Shown piece by piece: positions 52,522-61,325 of a stretch of 64,000 bases of DNA. This DNA is from an uncultured Treponema sp. Lineage in GTDB: Bacteria > Spirochaetota > Spirochaetia > Treponematales > Treponemataceae. The position numbers were made by a program, and so were the translations under genes. The stretch is taken from positions 159,352 to 223,351 of the forward strand of contig NZ_CAMHSK010000002.1 in assembly GCF_946187725.1 (NCBI RefSeq), written 5' to 3'. The notes under the pieces were generated by a model, which worked only from the letters and a program-made list of their open reading frames with translations, did not search any database and had not been told where the DNA came from. The stretch's first letter is position 1, and each line of letters starts with the position of its first letter.

Positions 52522-52949
52522 TTTGATTCTCCGTATTTTGATGTCACAATATCGTCAATCGTATTTTCTTCTTCTTTTAGATTTTCCTTTTTCCATGCGG
52601 CCATTCGTTTGTCACGCAGATTTTCAAGGACCTTGCAGTTCTTCATTTTTTCACGCATGATTTCACGCTTTTCCTCAGTTATAACCTGTGCCTGCGCAAG
52701 ACTCATGAGAGCATCTTCTTTCTGTTTATCCAAAAGCTTGAAATAATTCTGCAGTGCCAGCATACCGGAAATATCACTCGTTGAATCAGCTGTTTTTACG
52801 GAATCTGCATGAACCTTTGCAATCATTTCGAGAGTATTTTGAATTTTCGCTTCTTCAGCAACAGCCTTGCCAAGTTCCGCTTCTGCCTGTTTTTTTTCAA
52901 ACTCGCGGAAATCGAGAACCTTCTGCAATGAAAAATTGAAGCGTTTCAT
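52518..52949 (-). CDS. fliJ: Flagellar export protein FliJ
   Basis: 143 residues from ATG 52949 (GGGGAG upstream). A single long antiparallel coiled coil (FNFSLQKVLDFREFEKKQAE at the start), the FliJ pattern. FliJ is the central stalk of the export ATPase and escorts chaperones. It follows fliI as in other spirochaete motility operons. Confidence 0.88.
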   Translation of the reverse strand: MKRFNFSLQKVLDFREFEKKQAEAELGKAVAEEAKIQNTLEMIAKVHADSVKTADSTSDISGMLALQNYFKLLDKQKEDALMSLAQAQVITEEKREIMREKMKNCKVLENLRDKRMAAWKKENLKEEENTIDDIVTSKYGESK

Positions 52950-52985
52950 TAAGCTCCCCAAAAAGACAAGTGACTAATTCAAAAG

Positions 52986-54473
52986 TTATATTTTTTCAGC
53001 AACATCAGAAATTGCCGTTATTTGCTGTGGCAAATTCGTCTCGAATGCCCCGCTTGCCTTTGCGTTTGCGTCAGAAACATTGTCTTCTTTATGTTCGTGA
53101 ACAAGCTGCGCGACCGTCTTACGGTTCAATGCCGGCTGCTCGACATATTCTTCTTCAGGAATCTCAATTTCGGCAAGTTCAGAAAGACGCTGCAAGGTGT
53201 CCTCAATGTCGCAGCGCTCGTCCTCTTCCTGACACAAAAACTCTTCGATGGCAGGATGCTTATCAATTGAAAGGTCAATTTCAGGATTTGCCCCTTTCTG
53301 ATAGACACCCGCACTAATCATGTCCCGGTTATCCTCGTAAATTGCAACGAGACGGCTGATTTTTGTGACAGCTTTTAAGGTTTGCTTTCCTGAAACACGG
53401 CGTGAAAGACGGCTGATAGATTTAAGGACATCTACGGCAGGATAATGCCTTTGATTTGCAAGGTCACGGCTCAAAACAATATGACCGTCAAGGGTTCCTC
53501 GCACTTTATCAGTGATTGGCTCATCCATATCATCGCCGTCAACGAGAACATTGTAAAATGCCGTAATAGAGCCTTTTTCGCCGGTACCAGCGCGTTCAAG
53601 CAGTTTCGGAATCAAATCGAATACGCTAGGCGGATATCCCCTCTGAGCAGGAGCCTCACCTGTTGAAAGACCTATTTCTCGCTGAGCATGCGCAAATCGA
53701 GTCATATTGTCCATCATCAGCATGACATCTTTGCCCTGATCACGGAAATATTCAGCGATTGCGGTGGTGACATATGCCGCCCTAAGACGACAGATTGAAG
53801 GAGTGTCACTAGTCGCAACAACGATTACAGAACGCTTCATTCCCTCTTCGCCCAAATCCCGCTCAATAAAGTCATTTACCTCACGGTTTCGTTCACCAAT
53901 AAGACCGATAACATTGATGTCAGCATTTGTATTTCGGGCAATCATTGAAAGGAGAGTTGACTTTCCGACACCAGAACCAGCAAAAATACCGAGACGCTGG
54001 CCTTTTCCGCAAGTCAAAAGGGAATCTATGCAGCGAACGCCAGTTACAATTCGCTTGTCAACCGGAAGACGCTTCATCGGATCACTAGGAGATGCGAGAA
54101 CCGGGTAAAATTCAGTCGTTTCAAGAGGGCCTTTTCCGTCAATCGGAGTGCCAGTTGCATCGATAACGCGGCCAAGAAGAGCTTTTCCGACAGGAACCTG
54201 CAGAACATGCCCGCTCGCAATGATTTCTGTGCCGATTTCGATTCCAGTGATGTCACCATACGGCATGAGTTTGACCGTATTTCCTTCAAAGCTCGAAACT
54301 TCAGCAAGAACAGATTTTGTATCAGAAATTTTAATCGTACAGACTTCGCCAATAACAGAACGAGGGCCGTTACTTTCGATAACAAGCCCCTTAACAGCAG
54401 TTACATGTCCTGTATAGAGAATAGTTTCGGTTGATTTTACCGTATTAAGATATTTATTAAAAAAAGACTCCAT
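52986..54473 (-). CDS. fliI: Flagellar export ATPase FliI
   Basis: 495 residues from ATG 54473 behind GGTGGGGG; a GTG four codons upstream is less likely. F1-beta-like: Walker A GSGVGKST near 165-173, GLIGERNREVNDFIERDL, Walker B MLMMDNMTRFA, and SRLSRRVSG near 365. The C-terminal tail of about 60 residues (acidic, with EEEYVEQ) is longer than in enteric FliI. It energises export of flagellar subunits with FliH and FliJ. Confidence 0.96.
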   Translation of the reverse strand: MESFFNKYLNTVKSTETILYTGHVTAVKGLVIESNGPRSVIGEVCTIKISDTKSVLAEVSSFEGNTVKLMPYGDITGIEIGTEIIASGHVLQVPVGKALLGRVIDATGTPIDGKGPLETTEFYPVLASPSDPMKRLPVDKRIVTGVRCIDSLLTCGKGQRLGIFAGSGVGKSTLLSMIARNTNADINVIGLIGERNREVNDFIERDLGEEGMKRSVIVVATSDTPSICRLRAAYVTTAIAEYFRDQGKDVMLMMDNMTRFAHAQREIGLSTGEAPAQRGYPPSVFDLIPKLLERAGTGEKGSITAFYNVLVDGDDMDEPITDKVRGTLDGHIVLSRDLANQRHYPAVDVLKSISRLSRRVSGKQTLKAVTKISRLVAIYEDNRDMISAGVYQKGANPEIDLSIDKHPAIEEFLCQEEDERCDIEDTLQRLSELAEIEIPEEEYVEQPALNRKTVAQLVHEHKEDNVSDANAKASGAFETNLPQQITAISDVAEKI

Positions 54474-54502
54474 TAAATCCCCCACCCATCAACGGACCGT
54501 CT

Positions 54503-55456
54503 TTAGCCTTCAGAAGCAGGCTTCGGTTCGTTTTTGCTGATTGTTTTTACCGGAGAGATTTCCAGGATTGCGCTTTCAAGTTCGCTCAACTGATTCTGGA
54601 TTCTCGCATCGATTGCACCAAAATCAGTTTCTACAACACATCCACCCTTATCAACAGTAGAATCTTCGATAACAGTGATTCCCTGAACATTTTCAATCTG
54701 CTTAATGAAGTCCTGAATATGCTCGGTCGTAAGTTTGACATCGGCCATGTTTACACGGACAGTGACATTTCCACGCGCCTTTACTTTCTTCAAAGCCTGA
54801 AGAACATTTGCCATGATAACCGATTTTTGATTTTCGGAGATGATTTTTACGACTTTTCTCGTCATAAGAATTACAAGCTCAACAATCTGCTGCTCTGTCT
54901 CGTTTAAAATCTCTTCACGGCGGGCCATTACGGCTTCAAGGATTTTGTGAGTTCGCTCTACAAGACGCTCAACTTCTCCCTGCCCTTCGGAATAACCTTC
55001 TTCACGGCCTTTGGTGTAGCCCTCATCATATCCGTTCTTTTTGAGATTTTCCTGCTCAGTTCGTGCATCTTCGAGAATTTTTGCAGCTTCATCCTGAGCC
55101 TTTTTGATTATTTCTTGAGCACTGCGTTCTGCTTCATTTTTTACGATTTGAGCCTGGTCCGTCTGTCTTTTGACTTCAGCAAATGCGGCATCTTCCGCTT
55201 TTTTGACGATTTCATCAGCCTTTGCCTGAGCTTCCTCAAACATCTGCTGCTTTTCCTGTTCCCACTGAGCTTTAAAAGCTTCGGCTTCACGCCTCAAATC
55301 ATCGGCTGTAGGACCTGTGTATTCAGGAACTTTTTCTTCGACAACTTCTTCGACAGGCTTGGCAAATTCATGGACAAGCTGAAGTTTGAATTCGCCTTCT
55401 TTCGGCTTTAACTGTCCTGGTTGAAATAATGTCTGCTGAAATAAATTTCTTGCCAT
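54503..55456 (-). CDS. fliH: Flagellar assembly protein FliH
   Basis: 317 residues. N-terminal conserved lead ([13 protein letters not shown]), long Ala/Glu/Lys/Gln-rich coiled coil (about 50-165), then a V-ATPase E-subunit-like C-terminal domain (about 190-300, with [20 protein letters not shown]). FliH is the peripheral stator that ties FliI to the C-ring. Order fliG-fliH-fliI is standard. Confidence 0.93.
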   Translation of the reverse strand: MARNLFQQTLFQPGQLKPKEGEFKLQLVHEFAKPVEEVVEEKVPEYTGPTADDLRREAEAFKAQWEQEKQQMFEEAQAKADEIVKKAEDAAFAEVKRQTDQAQIVKNEAERSAQEIIKKAQDEAAKILEDARTEQENLKKNGYDEGYTKGREEGYSEGQGEVERLVERTHKILEAVMARREEILNETEQQIVELVILMTRKVVKIISENQKSVIMANVLQALKKVKARGNVTVRVNMADVKLTTEHIQDFIKQIENVQGITVIEDSTVDKGGCVVETDFGAIDARIQNQLSELESAILEISPVKTISKNEPKPASEG

Positions 55457-55473
55457 GATATGCCCCTTTTAAA

Positions 55474-56529
55474 TTATACGACCAGTTCGTCCTCACCGCT
55501 ACGAGCAATGACGATTTCACCCGCATCTTCGAGACGACGGATAGTAGAAACGATTTTCTGCTGCGCTTCTTCGACATCCTTCAAGCGGACAGGTCCCATG
55601 AATTCCATGTCTTCTTTGAGCATTGAAGCAGCTCGTTTTGACATATTTCGGAAAATCTTGTCCTGAACTTCGGTATCCACAGATTTGAGGGCCTTTGAAA
55701 GTTCCTGAGTATCGACTTCGCGGAGTACCTTCTGAATAGCACGGTCGTCGAGCATAACGATATCTTCGAAGACGAACATTCGCTTTTTGATTTCCTCTGC
55801 CAAATCCGGATCTTCTTCTTCGAGAGATTCGATGATTGCCTTTTCAGAAGAACGATCAACAAGGTTAAGGATTTCAACGATAGACTCAACACCACCAGCA
55901 GCAGTGTAGTCTTCACTAGACAATGTAGAAAGTTTCTTTTCAAGAACTCGTTCAACCTCACGCAAGACATCTGGTGAAGTACGGTCCATTGTTGCAAGTC
56001 GTTTTGATACTTCAGGCTGGATTTCAGGAGGCAAATTCTGCAAGATGATTGCGGCCTTTCCTGGTTCCAGATAAGCCAGAATCAAAGCGATTGTCTGCGG
56101 ATATTCCTGCTGAATAAAGTTGAGCAAGTGAGCCGGGTCTGTACGACGGATAAAATCAAACGGACGAACCTGCAAGCTCGATGTAAGACGGTTGATGATG
56201 TCGATTGCTTTCTGTGAGCCCAAAGATTTTTCGAGCAATTCGCGCGCATAGTCAATACCACCAGTTGTGATGAAGTTCTGTGCGCTCATCAACTCCTGGA
56301 ATTCTTCAAGAACCTGATCCTTGAAGTCCGAATCGACAGTTTCAAGTCTTGCAATTTCAAAGGTGAGAGTCTCAACCTCATCTTCGCGCAAGTGCTTCAT
56401 GATTTCGGAAGAAACATCTGAGCCGAGAGAAACAAGGAAGATTGCCGCCTTTTGACGACCTGTTAGATTTTTGTAGTCCTTTGCGCCGCCCTTTTTGCCA
56501 GGCTTAGCAGATGCTTTTGAGTCAGACAT
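55474..56529 (-). CDS. fliG: Flagellar motor switch protein FliG
   Basis: 351 residues with N, middle and C domains. Recognisable parts: LTGRQKAAIFLVSLGSDVSS at about 21-40, EHPQTIALILA-like EYPQTIALILAYLEPGKA near 145, and torque helix region MLDDRAIQKVLREVDTQELS near 255-274. Spirochaetes have two FliG proteins; by position in this operon it corresponds to the FliG2 type. The orphan pseudogene at 32151-32743 is derived from a FliG-like C domain. Confidence 0.96.
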   Translation of the reverse strand: MSDSKASAKPGKKGGAKDYKNLTGRQKAAIFLVSLGSDVSSEIMKHLREDEVETLTFEIARLETVDSDFKDQVLEEFQELMSAQNFITTGGIDYARELLEKSLGSQKAIDIINRLTSSLQVRPFDFIRRTDPAHLLNFIQQEYPQTIALILAYLEPGKAAIILQNLPPEIQPEVSKRLATMDRTSPDVLREVERVLEKKLSTLSSEDYTAAGGVESIVEILNLVDRSSEKAIIESLEEEDPDLAEEIKKRMFVFEDIVMLDDRAIQKVLREVDTQELSKALKSVDTEVQDKIFRNMSKRAASMLKEDMEFMGPVRLKDVEEAQQKIVSTIRRLEDAGEIVIARSGEDELVV

Positions 56530-56532
56530 TTT

Positions 56533-58326
56533 CTACTCCTCCATCATCCAAGTTCTGATAAGCATTGCGACATCCTCAGGATGCTCTTTTGCCATTGCAA
56601 TTGCATTTTCCTGAAGTTCGGCTCGTTTTCGCTCTTCGACAGACATGGTGACTTCCATGCCTTCCTGTTTTGCATCCCAGAGAGCCTTTTCGCGTTCTGC
56701 CTGCTGACGGCGAAGAATTTCTTCCTCACGGAGACGGCGCCGTCTTTCAAGCTCACGGCTAATCATTCTGAATATGATGAATGCAATGAGAATAATAACA
56801 ATGCCGATAAGAACGAGCATAATCGTCTTTCTTGTCTGCTGTTTGCGGATAATTGCCTCATCCTCCGAATTCCAGTCGTCTTCACGCGGAATCGGCCATG
56901 AAGAAATTGTTACGGCATCGCCTCTTGAACGGTTAAAACCAATTGCGTTCTTTACAAAATTTTCTGCCTGTTCGCGGATTGTATCGCTGACAGGTTTGTA
57001 AACACGAACGATATGTCCAAGCCGGAAGCGGATATTTTCATTTGATTCTACATCCGGATACTTTTCTTCATATTTTTGTTTGAGAGTATCAAAATTCTTT
57101 TCGGTAACAAATACAGGATTGTTATTTCCGTCGAGTTCCTTTTCCCAATAACCGTCAATATTTGCAGAGGCCGTAATTCGATCAATAGTCGGACTCTTTT
57201 CGATATGCTTCTGCTCACTGTTTACGACATTGTTTCTTGTAACACCAGTTTCGGTTGACTCGCCGATTACATTCGACATATCTGAATAAACCGGCGGATT
57301 CTGGCCTTCGACCCCAGCAGGTCCTTCAGGATTGTAACCAGTTCCAGTCCATTTTTTTGTTACATTCTGCTCTGAAATCGTGAAAGAATCTACTGTTTCA
57401 AGTTCAGAATAAGGGGTGTCCGGGTTATCCGGAGTTTTTACGATTGGAGTGTATTCTGTTTTATCACTCGTAACCTTTGACATATCCATGTCGATTGAAA
57501 CGAGAACTTCACGAACGCGGTCTTCAGTAAAATTTTTGCGCAATGCGGCGAGAACGCGGGCACTGTACTGAGCTTCAAGTTTCAGTCTGAAATCCTGCTC
57601 TTTTTTGAGGATATCAACACGGTCACTTTCAGCCATGCCTGCAAAATCATTGAGAATATCACCAGCTGTATTTAAAATTACGATATTTTCTTCTGTAAGG
57701 CCTGAGACAGAACGAAGAATGAGTCGTTGAATGCCCTGAATCTTTTTGCGGTCACGCTCCATTACAGATCCGCTTCTAAAGCGTAAAGTAACAGAAGCTG
57801 TTGCAGGAACACTCTGGTTAGAAAAGAGGGAATTCTGACCCGGAGTAATTACGACATCCGCACTCGCAACATCATCAAGCGACTCAATATGCTGTTTTAC
57901 CTGATTAGTGACACGGCGCAAATCATTTTTTTCTCGTTCGAAATCAGTAGTAGACCAGTTCGTGACATCAAGCATCTGACTGAAAACATCAACACGAGTC
58001 GGAACAAGGTCTTCAGAAATGAGGATTGCCTTTGCACGGCGAGCCGTAGCCTCATCATCAACCGAAATAATTCCAGTATTGTTGTTGATTGTGTATTTGA
58101 TGTTTTCCTGGTCAAGGCGATACGCAATATCGTCACGGGCAGCCTGGTCCGTGATTGGCGTATTAAAAAGCGCAACAGTAGTAGGCTTTGAAGAGCCTTT
58201 AAAAACAAGTACTAAAACGACAACAACCGCGACTACAATACCCGCGGCAATTACTTTTTGAATGGGCTTCCATGCAGCCCAGGAACTTTTTAACTTGGCA
58301 GTCGTATTTTTAAGCCAGTCGTTCAT
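56533..58326 (-). CDS. fliF: Flagellar MS-ring protein FliF
   Basis: 597 residues. Membrane segments about 25-45 and about 475-497; ring-building motifs in between (SVDDEATARRAKAILISEDL near 90, VTPGQNSLFSNQ near 160). The C-terminal cytoplasmic tail ends RTWMMEE, with EHPEDVAMLIRTW as the FliG-binding segment. The periplasmic beta-collar insertion (about 290-400) has a charged, Asn-rich part. Transcribed between fliE and fliG. Confidence 0.96.
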   Translation of the reverse strand: MNDWLKNTTAKLKSSWAAWKPIQKVIAAGIVVAVVVVLVLVFKGSSKPTTVALFNTPITDQAARDDIAYRLDQENIKYTINNNTGIISVDDEATARRAKAILISEDLVPTRVDVFSQMLDVTNWSTTDFEREKNDLRRVTNQVKQHIESLDDVASADVVITPGQNSLFSNQSVPATASVTLRFRSGSVMERDRKKIQGIQRLILRSVSGLTEENIVILNTAGDILNDFAGMAESDRVDILKKEQDFRLKLEAQYSARVLAALRKNFTEDRVREVLVSIDMDMSKVTSDKTEYTPIVKTPDNPDTPYSELETVDSFTISEQNVTKKWTGTGYNPEGPAGVEGQNPPVYSDMSNVIGESTETGVTRNNVVNSEQKHIEKSPTIDRITASANIDGYWEKELDGNNNPVFVTEKNFDTLKQKYEEKYPDVESNENIRFRLGHIVRVYKPVSDTIREQAENFVKNAIGFNRSRGDAVTISSWPIPREDDWNSEDEAIIRKQQTRKTIMLVLIGIVIILIAFIIFRMISRELERRRRLREEEILRRQQAEREKALWDAKQEGMEVTMSVEERKRAELQENAIAMAKEHPEDVAMLIRTWMMEE

Positions 58327-58392
58327 TTACCCCTCCCGTGAACGAACAACAATAGATTATAATATCACACTTTCCTAAATTTGGAAAGAAGA

Positions 58393-58746
58393 TTATCGGT
58401 TAGTAGAAATTTCGTTCCAACCAGTAACCAGACGATCAATTACAGTCTGAGCAAGACTCAAAGACATCTGAGCCTTTGCCATTGCAGTGGTCACATCATG
58501 AATATCGACAGAATCAGGGTCAGTTATTAGCTGCTCCTGTACACGATTTACATCAAGCTGCTGACTGTTCATAGAAGAGACAGCATTGACAAGATAGCTC
58601 TCAAAAGAGCCGAAAGATTTTTCATTTTGAATTTGACTGGTATTTGCCTGCCCCGGAACAATTGGGGTGAGCTTTGCAGTTCCGACATGAGCCGGATTTG
58701 TGCGTGTCATCTGAATCTGTGACATACCTGACATTGTAACATTCAT
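58393..58746 (-). CDS. fliE: Flagellar hook-basal body protein FliE
   Basis: 117 residues from ATG 58746 (GGGTGG upstream); an earlier in-frame start adds 13 residues with no ribosome site. FliE pattern: SFESYLVNAVSSMNSQQLDV, then IHDVTTAMAKAQMSLSLAQT and a C-terminal helix. It joins MS ring to proximal rod. Third gene of the flgB-flgC-fliE block. Confidence 0.92.
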   Translation of the reverse strand: MNVTMSGMSQIQMTRTNPAHVGTAKLTPIVPGQANTSQIQNEKSFGSFESYLVNAVSSMNSQQLDVNRVQEQLITDPDSVDIHDVTTAMAKAQMSLSLAQTVIDRLVTGWNEISTNR

Positions 58747-58824
58747 AAATATCCACCCGTATAGAATTTTATAGTAAAAAGTCAATTATGACAAGACATA
58801 AGGCTCATGCCGAAAGGCCGCCCA

Positions 58825-59286
58825 TTAGCCTCGTCCAATCTCAAGAGCGCTAGAGAACATATCTTTTGCCCCCTGAACAACAGTTGAGTTTGCTTCGTAA
58901 GCACGGCTTGCAGAAATTAAATCAACCATTTCGTTTACGATGTTTACATTCGGATACTCAACATAGCCTTTATTCGGGCCAGACTGAATTGCATCCGGAT
59001 GACTCGGATCATAAACAAGTCTTCCCTGCTCAGTGCTTTTTACGATTTCACGAACACGAACGCCTTTTCCAGGTCCATTGTCCTGATCAGCCGAAACAAA
59101 AGGACTTCTCCATGTCGGATGATTTGAAGCAACCGGCTCGATAACGACAGAAGATTTTTTAAAAGCGCCGCCCTCAGGAGTGCGAGTCGTTGTCGCATTG
59201 GCGATATTGTTTGAAATCACATCAGTTCTGAGTCGCTCAACGCTCATTCCAGTAGCAGCTATATTAATAGAAGTAAACATTCCCAT
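58825..59286 (-). CDS. flgC: Flagellar proximal rod protein FlgC
   Basis: 153 residues. N-terminal rod signature SINIAATGMSVERLRTDVIS with NNIANATTTRTPEGG; C-terminal PNVNIVNEMVDLISASRAYE, the common FlgC ending. GGAGG ribosome site upstream. It follows flgB after a 83-base spacer that holds a hairpin. Confidence 0.95.
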   Translation of the reverse strand: MGMFTSINIAATGMSVERLRTDVISNNIANATTTRTPEGGAFKKSSVVIEPVASNHPTWRSPFVSADQDNGPGKGVRVREIVKSTEQGRLVYDPSHPDAIQSGPNKGYVEYPNVNIVNEMVDLISASRAYEANSTVVQGAKDMFSSALEIGRG

Positions 59287-59308
59287 ATTAAAAAACCTCC
59301 GCTTTTTT

Positions 59309-59360
59309 AAGTTAGCAAGTAGCAGGTAGCAGTTTTTTTTTAAGTGCTCACTGCTAACTT
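59309..59360 (-). repeat. Intercistronic hairpin with heptamer repeats between flgB and flgC
   Basis: AAGTTAGCA (59309-59317) pairs with TGCTAACTT (59352-59360). Within it three tandem heptamers GTTAGCA-AGTAGCA-GGTAGCA run from 59311 to 59331. No T-run follows on the minus strand, so it is not a classical terminator; it may process or stabilise the mRNA. Confidence 0.7.
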
Positions 59361-59362
59361 TT

Positions 59363-59779
59363 TTATCGTTTCATTGCCGTTTTTACCTGGCTAAATTCAA
59401 AATTCTCAAGCTGTGCGAGCAATCGGTAGTTGAGCTGAATCTTCATGATGTTCATGGCTTCGTATTCAGGGTCAACATTGTTGCCGTTGGCATTTGCCGT
59501 ACTTGCCCAATCAGTTACACGACGAGGTTCAACCGAACGCCAGTCATAAGGCTCATCAAGCTGAATGTGCTTTTCATCAGTTCGAGTGAGCTGAAATCTG
59601 TGCTCACTGTCTTTTTCTGAATCAAAAGCCCTCTTAAGCTCAGACTCAAAGCTTACAGTCTGACGCTTGTAATTCGGAACCTCAGAATTAGCAATATTGT
59701 TTGCCGAAACCTGATAGCGAAGGCTATTCACATCCATAGCACGAGATAATAAATCAACTGACCGTGTAAAAGTATTCAT
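59363..59779 (-). CDS. flgB: Flagellar proximal rod protein FlgB
   Basis: 138 residues. Starts MNTFTRSVDLLSRAMDVNSL and has the rod signature VSANNIANSEVPNYKRQTVS; C-terminus with YEAMNIMKIQLNYRLLAQL. First gene of the motility operon. No Shine-Dalgarno precedes the ATG; instead a perfect palindrome covers the start codon and a sigma28-like element lies next to it. Confidence 0.95.
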   Translation of the reverse strand: MNTFTRSVDLLSRAMDVNSLRYQVSANNIANSEVPNYKRQTVSFESELKRAFDSEKDSEHRFQLTRTDEKHIQLDEPYDWRSVEPRRVTDWASTANANGNNVDPEYEAMNIMKIQLNYRLLAQLENFEFSQVKTAMKR

Positions 59780-59813
59780 ACTATGAATATCGGCAGTTGA
59801 AATTTAAAGTTAA
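59773..59813 (-). promoter_or_regulatory. Palindrome and sigma28-like element at the flgB start
   Basis: TATTCATA-C-TATGAATA at 59773-59789 is a perfect 17-base palindrome including the flgB ATG. On the minus strand TTAACTTT (59813-59806), 11 bases, GCCGATAT (59794-59787) resembles the flagellar sigma28 consensus TAAAGTTT-N11-GCCGATAA, seven bases before the ATG. Confidence 0.45.
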
Positions 59814-59816
59814 GTA

Positions 59817-60566
59817 TTATTGATTAAATCGTTTGAGGAAGTCTTTTAGTCTGTCTGTTTGAGGGGTTGTGATAAGGGATTTGGGCTCGCCCTGCTCTAC
59901 GATTACGCCGTCTGCCATGAAGATTATTTTGTTGGAGATGTCGCGGGCAAAGGCCATTTCGTGAGTGACGACAATCATCGTCATTTTTTCGTCAGCAAGC
60001 CGCTTGATTACAGAAAGGATTTCGCCGGTAAGCTCCGGGTCAAGCGCGCTTGTCGGCTCATCGAACAAAAGAACTTTCGGCTTTAAGGCAAGGCTCCGTG
60101 CGATTGAGACACGCTGCTGCTGACCGCCCGAAAGCTCGCACGGATAAGCATTTTCTTTATCGGAGAGGCCTACATCGGCGAGCAACTTCCGGGCAACTTT
60201 AATTGCCTCTGCCTTTGGAGTCTTCAAAACATGAATCTGAGCGTCGATGATGTTCTGCAGGACGCTCATGTGAGGAAAAAGATTGAAATTCTGGAAAACA
60301 AAGCCCAGGTTGAGGCCGATTTTTCGCAATTCCTCTTTTGAGGCATATTTTCCATTCTCGACAAGCGGATTTCCACAAATATAAATAGAGCCGTCATCAA
60401 TGCTTTCAAGCTGAGCAATACAGCGGAGCATGGTGGATTTGCCGCTTCCGCTGGGGCCGATGATTCCCAAAATCTCGCCCTGTTCCACATCAAAGGAAAT
60501 ATCTTTTAAAACCTGAACATTGTCTGAGAATGATTTTTTGATATTTTTTACGCTGATGATTGCCAT
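59817..60566 (-). CDS. Polar amino acid ABC transporter ATPase (GlnQ-like)
   Basis: 249 residues. Walker A GPSGSGKST (about 38-46), LSGGQQQRVSIARSLALKP signature, Walker B VLLFDEPTSALDPEL, H-loop VVTHEMAFARD. Typical size for GlnQ/HisP ATPases. Third gene of a binding protein-permease-ATPase operon; it ends 37 bases before flgB, so read-through into the motility operon is possible. Confidence 0.93.
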   Translation of the reverse strand: MAIISVKNIKKSFSDNVQVLKDISFDVEQGEILGIIGPSGSGKSTMLRCIAQLESIDDGSIYICGNPLVENGKYASKEELRKIGLNLGFVFQNFNLFPHMSVLQNIIDAQIHVLKTPKAEAIKVARKLLADVGLSDKENAYPCELSGGQQQRVSIARSLALKPKVLLFDEPTSALDPELTGEILSVIKRLADEKMTMIVVTHEMAFARDISNKIIFMADGVIVEQGEPKSLITTPQTDRLKDFLKRFNQ

Positions 60567-60601
60567 AACTTTTTCCTCTAGTTTAGCAGTGCCACTTCCT
60601 A

Positions 60602-61237
60602 CTATTTATAATAATCCAGTTTCTTTTCAATAACAATGAAGCCCGAAGAAACCGCCCAGTTCATGATAAAGTAGAATACACCCGCGATAAGAATCGGCGT
60701 AGTTGAAAAAAGACGGCTTGAAGTCGTCTGCGCCGTGCGGAAAAGTTCTGCAATTCCCAAAACAGAAACAAGAGCCGTATCCTTTACAAGCGTGATTACC
60801 TCGTTTCCCATTGCAGGAACAATTCGCTTAATCACCTGCGGAAGAACGATGCGGAAAAATGTCTGCATTTTTGTATAACCTAGAACTTTTGCCGCCTCAT
60901 ACTGACCTTTCGGAATCGACTGAATGCCGCCACGGTAAATTTCCGCAAAATAACAGGCATAGTTAACAGAAAGAGCGACAATTGCGGCCACAAAGCGGTC
61001 ATAAGAAAACTTAAAAAGATATGCCGGAAAAAAATAAACAGCTATCAACTGTAAAATAAGAGGAGTACCACGGATTACAAGCAGAAAAGCATTTACAAGA
61101 TATGAAAGAGGCTTAAAATGCGACATTCTTCCTGCAGCTAAAGGAAATCCCAATGGTACCGAAAAAATGAGCGTAAGAAAAAAAACTTCAATAGAAACCA
61201 CCGATGCGTTCAACATCGGGAGAATAATTTTTGCCAT
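60602..61237 (-). CDS. Polar amino acid ABC transporter permease
   Basis: 211 residues from ATG 61237. The frame is open further upstream but that part is the dispersed palindrome at 61254-61320, so I place the start after it. Five membrane segments; EAA loop QYEAAKVLGYTKMQTFFRIV near 115-134; IRGTPLILQL motif near 58. No Shine-Dalgarno is seen. Forms a homodimer channel with the ATPase downstream. Confidence 0.9.
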   Translation of the reverse strand: MAKIILPMLNASVVSIEVFFLTLIFSVPLGFPLAAGRMSHFKPLSYLVNAFLLVIRGTPLILQLIAVYFFPAYLFKFSYDRFVAAIVALSVNYACYFAEIYRGGIQSIPKGQYEAAKVLGYTKMQTFFRIVLPQVIKRIVPAMGNEVITLVKDTALVSVLGIAELFRTAQTTSSRLFSTTPILIAGVFYFIMNWAVSSGFIVIEKKLDYYK

Positions 61238-61253
61238 AAAAGTAATTATTTTA

Positions 61254-61320
61254 GACGCTGATGCACGCAGATAGACGCAGATAAATAAAACATCCGCGTT
61301 CATCTGTGTTTATCCGCGTC
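61254..61320. repeat. Dispersed imperfect palindrome, copy 2
   Basis: 67 bases from GACGCTGATGCACGCAGATA to ATCTGTGTTTATCCGCGTC, an imperfect inverted repeat with arms of about 29 bases (about 24 matching). It is closely related to 30066-30134 and lies between the binding-protein and permease genes, 16 bases before the permease ATG. Confidence 0.85.
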
Positions 61321-61325
61321 AAATC

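Noticed and set aside
61238..61303. Extended N-terminus of the amino-acid permease
   Set aside because: Those codons are the dispersed palindrome; permease homology starts at MAKIILPML.
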